Below are positions 42,710-50,757 of a stretch of 64,000 nucleotides of DNA, piece by piece (the first letter of the stretch is position 1; the number at the start of each line of letters is the position of its first letter). This stretch comes from Gaiellaceae bacterium (GTDB taxonomy: Bacteria; Actinomycetota; Thermoleophilia; Gaiellales; Gaiellaceae), in contig JAUJMY010000005.1 in the NCBI GenBank assembly GCA_030446625.1, forward strand, positions 1-64,000, given 5' to 3'. The position numbers and the translations under genes are program-made. The notes under the pieces were generated by a model, which was not told the origin of the DNA, ran no database searches, and saw nothing but the letters and a program-made list of their open reading frames with translations.

Positions 42710-43534
42710 ATGCGCCTCGTCGCGACGACGAGCTCGTTCTGGTTCCGCACGTTCGAGGAGGCGCTCGAGATCATCAGTCTCGCCGGCGGGCACGACATCG
42801 AGGTCGCGCTGCACTGGGAGCGCAATGGGCGGGAGCGGGCACAGCACCTCAAGGCGGTGCCGGTGCACGAGGCTCGCGCCCTCGTCGAGCGAAACGGCCT
42901 GCGCGCGACCAACATCCACAACGTCGGCGGCGTCGCATTCGAGCAGACGGAGCGAGCGCGCGACGTCTTCGACGACAACGTCTTCGAGTGGATCGACGAT
43001 CGCGTTGAGCAGTGCCTCGTCTTCCACCTGCCGTGCATTCTCGTCCCGTCCGCGGACGAGGACTGGTGGCGCTCGTTCGAGGGCGAGTGGGTCGACACGA
43101 TTAACTCGTATAAGGCACCGGGGCGGGTCGTGACCGCGGAGAACCTCAAGGACAGCGACGACCGGTTCACGCCAGTCTTCACGGTGGAGGCGATGAAGTC
43201 GTTCCTCGAACGGAACGACCTCCTACTCACCTTCGACACCACGCAGTGCTTCCAGGCGGGGTTCGACCTGCATGCAACCGCCGAAGCGCTCGCGCCGTGG
43301 ATCGCGAACGTCCATCTCGGTGAGATCCACGACGGGCGCCCCCACGCGTTCGTCGGCGAGAGCGGGATCGACTGGCGCGGATTCTTCGACCGCCTCGACA
43401 AAGATCGGCTCCGGTCGGTCACGCTTGAGTTCACGATGACGTCCGCGGAGCGCCGCGACACCGACATGACGACGTTGGAGCTCGCGGACCGCCTGCGGCT
43501 CGGCTTCGAGCGCGTCGCGTCGTACGCGCAGTGA
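42710..43534 (+). CDS. Sugar phosphate isomerase/epimerase-like TIM barrel 1
   Basis: A 274-residue protein of the xylose-isomerase-like (AP endonuclease 2) TIM-barrel family. Conserved acidic and histidine residues typical of the metal site are visible: IHNVGG, VTAENLKDSD (Glu), LTFDTTQCFQAG (Asp), NVHLGEIHDG (His) and LEFTM (Glu). Such enzymes isomerise or epimerise ketoses, inosose or hydroxypyruvate-type substrates. A second, distantly similar protein lies at 45266 in the same operon. Both could act on a sugar or cyclitol precursor; the substrate is unknown. Confidence 0.8.
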   Translation: MRLVATTSSFWFRTFEEALEIISLAGGHDIEVALHWERNGRERAQHLKAVPVHEARALVERNGLRATNIHNVGGVAFEQTERARDVFDDNVFEWIDDRVEQCLVFHLPCILVPSADEDWWRSFEGEWVDTINSYKAPGRVVTAENLKDSDDRFTPVFTVEAMKSFLERNDLLLTFDTTQCFQAGFDLHATAEALAPWIANVHLGEIHDGRPHAFVGESGIDWRGFFDRLDKDRLRSVTLEFTMTSAERRDTDMTTLELADRLRLGFERVASYAQ

Positions 43535-43565
43535 CAGCGCATCACGCGCGCGCGACCCTCCGTCG

Positions 43566-44264
43566 ATGAACCTCCGACCCGTGGAGCTGTCTCACTCGCT
43601 GATCCCGGGTCGGGAAGAGCTGCCGCTCACGGTCCGGACGAGGTTCATCGACGACCTCCTGCCGCAGTACACGCGCCCGCCCTCGGAGTGGCACGTGGTC
43701 TCCGAGGTCGCGTTCGTGAGCCACGTCGGCACGCACATGGAGGCGCCGCTCCACTACATCGAAGGTGGGGCGGATACCGCCACGCTCCCACTGTCGGCGC
43801 TCGTCGGACCGGGTTCGGTCATTCGGTTCACGGACAAGGAGGTGGGCGAGCCGATAGACAGGAGTGACCTTTCCGAGCGTGGCGAACACGTCGAGCGGAA
43901 CGACCTCGTGTTCGTCCACACGGGACGAGGCGACCTATACCGCACGCCACACGCGCACGATCGGCCGTTCCTGACCGAGGACGCAGTCCACTGGCTAGTT
44001 GACCGCGAGATCGCGTGCCTCGGCGTCGACTGCTCGGGAATCGAACGGCGAGGGCAGCCGTATCAGCCTAATCACGCGCTGCTCTTTTCCCGCGGGATCC
44101 CTTTGATCGAGCACCTTGTCAACCTCGATCGCCTGACGTCCCCCCGGTTCTTCGTGATCGCCGTTCCGCTCCGCGTCGCCGGCCTCGACGCTAGCCCCGT
44201 CTCGGTCGTCGCGCTCGAATTCGCCGAGGGCGAGTCTGATGGGTGCAACGCGACGGGCGGATGA
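43566..44264 (+). CDS. Cyclase/kynurenine formamidase-like metal hydrolase
   Basis: A 232-residue protein of the cyclase family (also called kynurenine formamidase type B). The signature is FVSHVGTHMEAPLHYIEGG, the HxGTHxDxPxH metal motif with glutamate in place of aspartate. Other conserved segments are VELSHSLIPG at the N-terminus and LGVDCSGIE near the C-terminus. Family members hydrolyse amides or lactones, or cyclise polyketides, using Zn2+ or Mn2+. It overlaps the next gene's start by 4 bp (ATGA), supporting co-translation. Confidence 0.85.
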   Translation: MNLRPVELSHSLIPGREELPLTVRTRFIDDLLPQYTRPPSEWHVVSEVAFVSHVGTHMEAPLHYIEGGADTATLPLSALVGPGSVIRFTDKEVGEPIDRSDLSERGEHVERNDLVFVHTGRGDLYRTPHAHDRPFLTEDAVHWLVDREIACLGVDCSGIERRGQPYQPNHALLFSRGIPLIEHLVNLDRLTSPRFFVIAVPLRVAGLDASPVSVVALEFAEGESDGCNATGG

Positions 44265-45256
44265 GGCGGATCCTCCTCACGGGCGGCCTCGGCTTCATCG
44301 GCAGCCACCTTACCCGTCGGCTGCTCGCCGACGGCTTCGAGGTGCGCGTTCTCGACGCTGCGAGGGCCGATGCTCGCCCGTTCTTCGCCGCTCTCGTCGG
44401 AGCCGACGAGGTCGAACTGCGCTGCAGCGACGTACGTACACGTGACGATGTCGCGTCCGCTCTCGACGGCGTTGACTGCGTCGTCCACCTTGCCGCGCAG
44501 ATTGGCGTCAGGCGGTACGTAGCGAACCCGGTCGAGGTCGCCGACGTAATCTACACCGGCACGAAGGTCGTCGCCGAGGAGGCGCTGCGGCGCGAAGTTC
44601 CGCTGTGCTTCGTGAGCAGCAGCGAGATTTACGGCCGGAACCCCGTCGTACCGTGGGACGAGGAGGCGGATCGGGTGACGGGGCCGCCCTCGACGGCACG
44701 CTGGGTCTACTCGACAGCGAAGAGCGTCGCGGAGCATCTCGTGTACGGGCTCGGCGCGCAGGGGCTCGGCTTCTGGATCGTTCGGCCTTTCAATCCATAC
44801 GGCCCAGGTCTCGACCCCGGCGCGTTTATCACCGCCTCGCTCTGGAGGTTGAGACGCGGCCTCCCGGCCCTCCTGCTCGATGGCGGACGGCAGGTTCGGT
44901 GCTTTACATACATCGACGACATCGTCGACGGGATCAGCCGCGCGTTGGCGCGCCCGGACGCACAGGGCGCCGCCTACAACCTCGGCAACGACGCGCCGAC
45001 GACCGTTGCCGAGGCGCTCGAGGTGCTCGCGCGCGAGGTCGGCCGCGCCGGCGTCACCCACGCCCGCCGCGAGGCGTCGCACCTCTTTGGGCGCGGGTAC
45101 GACGAGAGCTCGAGTCGCGTGCCGCGCATTGACCGCGCGAAAGACGCGCTGGGCTGGACGCCGGCGACGATCTTCGCGGACGGTGTGCGGGCAACCGTCG
45201 CGTGGGTCGACGACCATGGATGGTGGTTCGACGAGACCGCGGTGGCGGCGCGGTAG
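44261..45256 (+). CDS. NAD-dependent epimerase/dehydratase (extended SDR)
   Basis: 331 residues from the ATG at 44261. The NAD-binding motif is LLTGGLGFIGSHLTRRLL (GxxGxxG), the catalytic pair is in WVYSTAKSVAE (YxxxK), and the substrate region includes RPFNPYGPG. The C-terminal half reads FTYIDDIVDGISRAL and NLGNDAPTTVAEAL, as in nucleotide-sugar epimerases/dehydratases (UDP-glucose 4-epimerase, dTDP-glucose dehydratase). It probably alters an activated sugar. It is coupled to the upstream cyclase gene. Specific substrate not determined. Confidence 0.9.
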   Translation: MRRILLTGGLGFIGSHLTRRLLADGFEVRVLDAARADARPFFAALVGADEVELRCSDVRTRDDVASALDGVDCVVHLAAQIGVRRYVANPVEVADVIYTGTKVVAEEALRREVPLCFVSSSEIYGRNPVVPWDEEADRVTGPPSTARWVYSTAKSVAEHLVYGLGAQGLGFWIVRPFNPYGPGLDPGAFITASLWRLRRGLPALLLDGGRQVRCFTYIDDIVDGISRALARPDAQGAAYNLGNDAPTTVAEALEVLAREVGRAGVTHARREASHLFGRGYDESSSRVPRIDRAKDALGWTPATIFADGVRATVAWVDDHGWWFDETAVAAR

Positions 45257-45265
45257 CCTGCGACG

Positions 45266-46060
45266 ATGCGGATCAGCGCGCGCGAGTCCGGCTTCCTTGA
45301 GCCCGTGTCGCGGTTCCCGCTGGAGTGGGGTTTTCGTCGTCTCGCCGCGCTCGGATACGACGGAGTCGAGTTGCGGGTCGTCCCGGACCGCCTAGCGTGG
45401 GGCCCGCGCGCGAGGACCCGCGGGATCTGGCACACGGAGTACGACGACCGCGGCCGCGCGAGCCTGCGACGGCTCGCGGATGACCTCGCGCTCGAGATCC
45501 CGTCGCTCGCATGCGACTGGGCTTCGGGCTACTCCGAGTACTGCGACGACCTCGCGCGGTGGGACGGCGTCGCGCTCGAGCTGTTCCGTCACCACATTGA
45601 CCTCGCCGCCGACGTCGGCGCACGCGTGGTGCTCATCCACTTCGGGATGGCCCGCGGTACGTGGGACGACGTGAAGTCGCTGCTGACGCAGATCGCGGAG
45701 CATGCGGAGCGCCGCGACGTCGTCGTCGGCGTCGAGGACAACATCTGGCACCGGACGGGGCTTGGGGACCGCGACGAGCTGCGCGCGCTCGTGCGCAACA
45801 TCGGCAACCGGAGCCTCGGCGTCTACGTGCACCTCAGCGGCGACGTCGATGACCAGGCGCGCATAGTCGCTGCGAGTCGCGGCGTGATCTGCGGCCTCCA
45901 CTCCGGCGAGCTCGACGAGGCGACCGACTACCGGCCGGTGCTCGACGCCCTGCAAGACGTCGAGTACGACGGACACTGGTGTTTCGAAGTCTCCGGCGCC
46001 TCGATCGACGCCTCGATCCGTCTCGCGCGGCGCCTCCTCCAACCAGCGCCAGCGCGATAA
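45266..46060 (+). CDS. Sugar phosphate isomerase/epimerase-like TIM barrel 2
   Basis: A 264-residue TIM-barrel protein of the same superfamily as the protein at 42710 but clearly different in sequence. Metal-site residues are likely in VLIHFGMARG (His), VVVGVEDNIW (Glu), GVYVHLSGD (His) and HWCFEVSGA (Glu). Such pairs are common in pathways for inositol and amino-sugar-like intermediates. A TAGCCT box six nucleotides before the ATG (overlapping the upstream stop codon TAG) may give an internal leaderless promoter. Confidence 0.75.
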   Translation: MRISARESGFLEPVSRFPLEWGFRRLAALGYDGVELRVVPDRLAWGPRARTRGIWHTEYDDRGRASLRRLADDLALEIPSLACDWASGYSEYCDDLARWDGVALELFRHHIDLAADVGARVVLIHFGMARGTWDDVKSLLTQIAEHAERRDVVVGVEDNIWHRTGLGDRDELRALVRNIGNRSLGVYVHLSGDVDDQARIVAASRGVICGLHSGELDEATDYRPVLDALQDVEYDGHWCFEVSGASIDASIRLARRLLQPAPAR

Positions 46061-46075
46061 CGGCTGCCGAGCCGA

Positions 46076-47593
46076 TTGCCTGCCGAACGCGACACCCTTG
46101 GTGAGATCCGTCGCGAGTTTCTCTGGCGCTTCGCGAAGCGCTGGCCGAGCGCCGACGATCGGCATTGGGCGGCCGCGCGTCTCGAGGAGCTGAAGGAACT
46201 GTCGGTACGCGACATGTCCGAGAGCCTTCTCTACACGTGGAACGAGCTCGTCCCGAACGTGGAGGCGCTCGCGGCCGAGCACAGCGTCCTCGAGCCGCTC
46301 GCCGAAGCGCTTGCGGCGTCGGCTGCGCCGCTCGCCGCGACGAACGCGCGGACGCTCCGCGCTCAGGACGAGATGCTCGACGCGCTCGGTGCCGCCGATG
46401 TGTGGCCGTTGGTGATCAAGGGTGCAGCGATGCGCGCGTTCTCGCGGTACCCCCAGGCGATGAACGACCTCGATCTCGTCACGCGCGACCTCGACCAGAC
46501 CTGGGAGGTCCTGGACGTCGCGACGCAACTGGGCTACCCGCTAGGGCGGATCAAGGTCGTCCGCCTCGCCGCGCGCGTTCGGGGCGTTGTCCGCTACCAC
46601 GGCTACACGAACCTCTACCGGCGTGACGGCGGCGGGACCGCCGTGCAGGGCGATTGGGATCTCGGCCGTGTTCGCACGCTCGACCTCCACATCGCCCGGT
46701 TCTACGGCTGTGGCGACGCCGTTCTCGCAACTGACCTGTTCGCGCGCGCTGCCCGGAAGCCGGTGGCAGGGCGGCCGGCGCTTCTCCCGAGCCCCGAAGA
46801 CATGGTCCTCGTCGAGATTGTGCACATGATCCGCCACGGGACGGTCACGAGCCGCGTTATGAACCGCGTCGCCGAACTCCTCATCGCCGCGCCCGAACTC
46901 GACACCGCCTACGTCGCGGCAGAGGTCAAGCGTAACGACGCGCAGATCGCCGCGTTCGCGATCGTAAGCGCAATTGCGGCGGCGGTCGAGCCGGCGGCGC
47001 CGGCGGCGCAACGTTTGCTGAGTCACCTCCGCGTCCATCAGCGGTGGCGGCGCGCGCTCGCCGCGCACCTGACCCAGCAGCGCTCCGTGGAGAAGTACGG
47101 GGCCGGGAGCTTCCGGTCCGTCGCTGCGCAGGCGACGTACCTATTCGACTCGTACCGGCACCAGTTCGGAGCGGTCGCCCCGGTCGCGAGGACCGGGGCG
47201 GCGTTCGCGCGGATGTTCCGTGACCGTAAGTTCTACCCGCGCGCGTACGAGCGCTGGAGCGAGCGTCGCACGGGGTGGTTGAGCGCGCGGACACCCGCGG
47301 TCATGCTCGTCCGAATTGAGGCCACGGCCTGGCCTATCGCGCTGCTGCGCTCGCCGGCGGAGAACGCCGAACGTGTGGGTCGCGACGCGCTGCTCCTCGA
47401 CCGCGGTCGCAAGACCGAGGCGCTGTTGACGCCGATCGGCACGTTCGTGTCAACCGCGTACGACGGGCGTGTTCCCGCGAACGTCGCTGCCGAAGTCACG
47501 AAGCGCACGAGCGCGCTGCGGGAGCAATCGCCGCAATCAACCCCGGCGCCGGACGTTCCCACGACCGACGCCAAGCCCGCGCGTGTTCAGTAA
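46076..47593 (+). CDS. Nucleotidyltransferase-family protein (NTP_transf_5-like)
   Basis: A 505-residue protein from a TTG start. Residues ~115-145 hold the hallmark WPLVIKGAAMRAFSRYPQAMNDLD (KGaa..r.yp....DiDlLV type), a minimal nucleotidyltransferase motif with Asp pair. Similar large proteins occur in natural-product and polysaccharide clusters, with no established biochemistry. The C-terminal half is helical, with a proline/threonine-rich tail (QSPQSTPAPDVPTTDAKPARV). It may transfer a nucleotide to a sugar or a carrier. The SDR gene begins inside its 3' end. Confidence 0.7.
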   Translation: MPAERDTLGEIRREFLWRFAKRWPSADDRHWAAARLEELKELSVRDMSESLLYTWNELVPNVEALAAEHSVLEPLAEALAASAAPLAATNARTLRAQDEMLDALGAADVWPLVIKGAAMRAFSRYPQAMNDLDLVTRDLDQTWEVLDVATQLGYPLGRIKVVRLAARVRGVVRYHGYTNLYRRDGGGTAVQGDWDLGRVRTLDLHIARFYGCGDAVLATDLFARAARKPVAGRPALLPSPEDMVLVEIVHMIRHGTVTSRVMNRVAELLIAAPELDTAYVAAEVKRNDAQIAAFAIVSAIAAAVEPAAPAAQRLLSHLRVHQRWRRALAAHLTQQRSVEKYGAGSFRSVAAQATYLFDSYRHQFGAVAPVARTGAAFARMFRDRKFYPRAYERWSERRTGWLSARTPAVMLVRIEATAWPIALLRSPAENAERVGRDALLLDRGRKTEALLTPIGTFVSTAYDGRVPANVAAEVTKRTSALREQSPQSTPAPDVPTTDAKPARVQ

Positions 47594-48308
47594 CGGCGAC
47601 GGCCTCAACGGCGCGGTCGTGCTCGTGACGGGCGGCGGGAGCGGCCTCGGGCGTGAGGTCGCCGTTCGCGCCGCGCGCGCGGGCGCTGCCGTGAGCGTCC
47701 TTGACCTCCGTGCAGACCGCGTCGACGCCACCGTTGCCGCAATCCGCGCGGGGACGGGCCGCGCCGACGGCATCGCAGCCGATATCAGCAACGAGGAAGA
47801 GGTGCAGCAATGCGTAGACGCCGTGGTTGCGCAGCACGGGCGGATCGACGTGCTCGTGAATTCGGCCGGCGTCATCGTCCGTGGCCCGATCGTCGAGACG
47901 TCCATGGCCGACTTCGACAAGGTCTACGCCACGAACGTCCGGGGCACGTTCATGATGTGCCGGGAGGCGGCGCGCGTGATGGTTGCGCAGCGCAGCGGCT
48001 ACATCCTCAACGTTTCGTCGATTTCCGGAAAGCGCGGCTCGATCGACGAGGCCGCGTACGCGTCGGGCAAGTGGGCGATCGTGGGGCTCGGCGAGTGCCT
48101 CGCCCTCGAGCTCGGCCCTGCGGGAATTCGCGTGACGACGGTGTGCCCGAGCGGGATGGATACTCCCTTCTGGGAGAACGACCCGCGCGATCGCAGCAGC
48201 TGGCGACTGATCGAAGCGAGCCACGTCGCGGAGGCCGTCGTCGGTCTGGCTGCGCTGCCCCCCGACGTCGTCGTCAAGGAAGCCGTCATCACCGGCCCCG
48301 GCCGCTGA
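47583..48308 (+). CDS. Short-chain dehydrogenase/reductase (cluster)
   Basis: 241 residues from the GTG at 47583, overlapping the upstream gene's stop by 11 bp. The cofactor motif is VLVTGGGSGLGREVA, followed by VNSAGV (NAG) and the active-site pair YASGKWA (YxxxK). It ends VVKEAVITGPGR without a fixed ligand site. It is the last gene of the rightward operon. A reductive step on a sugar or cyclitol intermediate is plausible; the exact substrate is unknown. Other cluster genes run leftward from here. Confidence 0.88.
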   Translation: MFSNGDGLNGAVVLVTGGGSGLGREVAVRAARAGAAVSVLDLRADRVDATVAAIRAGTGRADGIAADISNEEEVQQCVDAVVAQHGRIDVLVNSAGVIVRGPIVETSMADFDKVYATNVRGTFMMCREAARVMVAQRSGYILNVSSISGKRGSIDEAAYASGKWAIVGLGECLALELGPAGIRVTTVCPSGMDTPFWENDPRDRSSWRLIEASHVAEAVVGLAALPPDVVVKEAVITGPGR

Positions 48309-48313
48309 GCCAG

Positions 48314-49255
48314 TTACGCCGGCGCCGTTGTCGAAAGAACCCGCTCTGCGCGCTCAACCTGGCCAGCGAATTCCGCGTGCTGCAGCTCGGGCGGGGCGCC
48401 GTCCGCGCGCGGCGGCCAGAGCTTCATCAACCAGAAAATTGCGTACGTGCGGCGCCCTGCAGCGATACGTGCCCGCTCGGCCGAGTCGAGTGCCAGCCCT
48501 GCGAGCAGCGCCTCCCACGGAGTCTCGCCCACGTCCCGCCCCGAAACGTGCTCGATCGTGTCGGCGAGATCGAAGTCGCGGGTCGTCCAGCCGCTGTACT
48601 CGAAATCGATCAGCCGCAGCTGTCCGTTCGCGCGCATCCAGTTGCGCAAATTCCCGTCGCCGCGGCAGAAGACGAGCGGCTTCGGCTCGAGCACGATGTC
48701 CGCGTCCTCGCCGGAGAGCCAGATTCGCCACAGCTCGTGCGCCCGCCGCTGCAGCTCGTCGCGCGGGTCGTGCTCAAGGCCGGGCCACTGGTTTCGTACG
48801 CGCGCGACGATCTTCTCAGGGCTACCCATCGCGAGCCCCGGATCGTCTTTCGTCTGCTCGCGCGGGATCGCGTAGAGCGCCGACAGACACTCCGCGATGT
48901 CCTCGAAGTCGTCTAGCGGGGCGGTCGCAGGTGCGATCGGCTCGCCTTCGACGAACTCCATCACAACCACCGTCGTCGCGTCGTCGGTGTGAACGACGGC
49001 CTCCGGCTGCGGCGCGAGCCCTGCTCGCTTCCGCGCCAGGAACTCGAGGGCCCACCATTCGCGCGCCGCCCACTGCTGGCGCGACCCACGGAAGATCTTC
49101 GCGCACCAGCGCGCGTCGCCAGCCGAGACACCCACTACGGGGTTGTTGAGCCCGCCGCCGAGCCGCCGCAGCTCGATCTCACCGACCACGTGCTCCGTCT
49201 GAACATCGGTCGCGGCGGCGACTCGCGCGACTGCCTCGACCGACACGTCGCCCAC
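48314..49255 (-). CDS. Choline-kinase-like phosphotransferase (APH fold) 3
   Basis: A 313-residue kinase of the choline/aminoglycoside kinase fold. The catalytic loop reads LVFCRGDGNLRNWMRAN, where the usual HGDxxxxN histidine is replaced by arginine but the aspartate and asparagine remain; the metal site is LRLIDFEYSGWTTRDFDLAD. The N-lobe has RWCAKIFRG (Lys). It could be a kinase with altered activity or a binding protein. TATGAT six nucleotides before the GTG supports the start and suggests a leaderless transcript, possibly a separate transcription unit. Confidence 0.78.
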   Translation of the reverse strand: MGDVSVEAVARVAAATDVQTEHVVGEIELRRLGGGLNNPVVGVSAGDARWCAKIFRGSRQQWAAREWWALEFLARKRAGLAPQPEAVVHTDDATTVVVMEFVEGEPIAPATAPLDDFEDIAECLSALYAIPREQTKDDPGLAMGSPEKIVARVRNQWPGLEHDPRDELQRRAHELWRIWLSGEDADIVLEPKPLVFCRGDGNLRNWMRANGQLRLIDFEYSGWTTRDFDLADTIEHVSGRDVGETPWEALLAGLALDSAERARIAAGRRTYAIFWLMKLWPPRADGAPPELQHAEFAGQVERAERVLSTTAPA

Positions 49256-49453
49256 GCGGCAATCATATCGGCGGTCGTCGCGACGAGCGCGGCGGCGCCA
49301 GCAGTCACGCTCACAGCGACCTGCCGGTCGCGAGGAGCTGCGCGCAAATGCCTCGGCGGTTGCCGGTGGACCTCGGGCGCCTGCCTCGGTCTGGTGAGCA
49401 CGTACCGTTTACGGTTCGGCGCGGTGGTCGCGCAGGAGAAGCGCTCAGCAGCG

Positions 49454-50203
49454 ATGGCGAGCGGCGGGATCGAGGCGGTGCTGCTCGACTGGGGGCAGAC
49501 GCTTGCGAGCGGCGTGTGGAACGCCGAGATTCGGCTCGCCGGAACTCGGGTCGGTCTTGAGGCGCTGGCGCGTGACGACCTACCGGCGTCGCAGCAGCTC
49601 ATTGAATACTGGAACGACACGGCGAGGCGAAATGCGCGCGAGACCGAAGACGAGGCGGACCTTGCCGAGATGACGCGCGAAGCGTTCGCCGAGCTGGGGG
49701 CGCCGCTCGACGACGCAGAGCTCGAGACGTACCTCGCGTCGACTCAGCGGTACTGGGACGCGCACCAGTTCGTGCATAGCGAAGCACACGCGTTCCTCGA
49801 CACTCTCCGCGCAAAGGGGCTGAGCCTCGCGATCGTCTCGAACGCGATCACGCCGAAGCGCTTCCTCGACCGGCTGCTCAACGAGCAAGGTCTGCTCGAG
49901 AGGGTCGACGCCGCCGTCTACTCGTGTGAGGTCGGCAAGCGGAAGCCGCATCGGAGCATCTTCGAGCGCGCGCTCGAAGAGATCGCCGCCGAGCCATGCC
50001 GCAGCGTGTTCATTGGCGACAAGCTGTATCAGGACATCGCCGGCGCTCGCGCCGTCGGCATGACAACGATCCTCGCAACGTGGTTTCGCGCCGACGCCAC
50101 GCCGCACCTACCGCGCGCGGATTACACGGTCGCGAGCTTCGCGGAAGCTCTAGCAGTCATAGAGGAGCTCGCCGCACGGACTCACGGCGCCCCCTGCGAA
50201 TAG
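49454..50203 (+). CDS. HAD-superfamily hydrolase
   Basis: 249 residues from the ATG at 49454 (MASGGIEAVLLDWGQTLASG). Motif I reads LDWGQT, with glycine replacing the second aspartate of the canonical DxDxT, so the general-acid residue is missing. Motif II includes LAIVSNAITP, the lysine is in GKRKPHRSIFE, and motif IV is SVFIGDKLYQDIAGAR. The GDKLYQDIAGARAVGMTTI segment is typical of beta-phosphoglucomutase-like HADs. Loss of the second Asp usually lowers phosphatase activity, so a phosphonatase-like or non-classical role is possible. Its 3' end overlaps the convergent tdk gene by 22 bp. Confidence 0.78.
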   Translation: MASGGIEAVLLDWGQTLASGVWNAEIRLAGTRVGLEALARDDLPASQQLIEYWNDTARRNARETEDEADLAEMTREAFAELGAPLDDAELETYLASTQRYWDAHQFVHSEAHAFLDTLRAKGLSLAIVSNAITPKRFLDRLLNEQGLLERVDAAVYSCEVGKRKPHRSIFERALEEIAAEPCRSVFIGDKLYQDIAGARAVGMTTILATWFRADATPHLPRADYTVASFAEALAVIEELAARTHGAPCE

Positions 50204-50757
50204 CACGTCCGGCAGCGCGCCTCGTAGAGCTCCGACGAGCCGACGACGATCGTCGCGTCCGTGTGTGGAGCGGGCCGGCCGTCGACAAGGCGCTGCGTGA
50301 AGCTCGCGGCGTCGCCGCAGTGCTGACACACCGCCTGGAGTTTTTGGACGTGCGCTGCGACGCACAGGAGCTGCGGCATGCAGCCAAACGGCCGCCGCCG
50401 AAAATCGAGGTCGAGTCCGCTGATGATCACGCGTTTCCCGCTGTCCGCGAGGTGCAGAGCGACGTCCACGAGCGCGTCATCGAAGAATTGCGCCTCGTCA
50501 ATCCCGACGACGCTCGAAGTCCGTGCGAGATGCGCGAGCGCCGCAGCGTCATCGACCGGCGTCGCCGGCACCTGCAGTCCTAGATGAGTCGCGACGTGGG
50601 CGCCGTTGCGGCGATCCGTCGACGGCACGACTACGAGTGTCGCAGGTGCGGCGTACCCTGCTTTAGCGACGCGAAGGATCAGCTCGTGCGTCTTACCGCT
50701 GAACATCGGGCCAGTGATGGCCTCGATCCAGCCGCCGCGTCGTGGCGTTGTCAGCAC
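50182..50757 (-). CDS. tdk: Thymidine kinase
   Basis: A 191-residue type II thymidine kinase. The P-loop is GPMFSGKTHELILRV, the Walker B-like motif is VVGIDEAQFFDD, and the lasso zinc site has CQHC and CRTC. It phosphorylates thymidine (and possibly analogues) to the monophosphate with ATP. Its GTG start overlaps the stop of the upstream dikinase-like gene by 7 bp. It ends the five-gene leftward operon, an unusual setting for tdk. Its presence next to dCTP-deaminase-like genes suggests that deoxynucleoside metabolism is part of the cluster. Confidence 0.92.
   Translation of the reverse strand: MLTTPRRGGWIEAITGPMFSGKTHELILRVAKAGYAAPATLVVVPSTDRRNGAHVATHLGLQVPATPVDDAAALAHLARTSSVVGIDEAQFFDDALVDVALHLADSGKRVIISGLDLDFRRRPFGCMPQLLCVAAHVQKLQAVCQHCGDAASFTQRLVDGRPAPHTDATIVVGSSELYEARCRTCYSQGAP

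Noticed and set aside
46076-46210. TTG start of the nucleotidyltransferase as an error
   Set aside because: Internal starts would remove conserved-looking helical sequence, and the TTG sits right after the preceding gene, so it was kept with reduced confidence.
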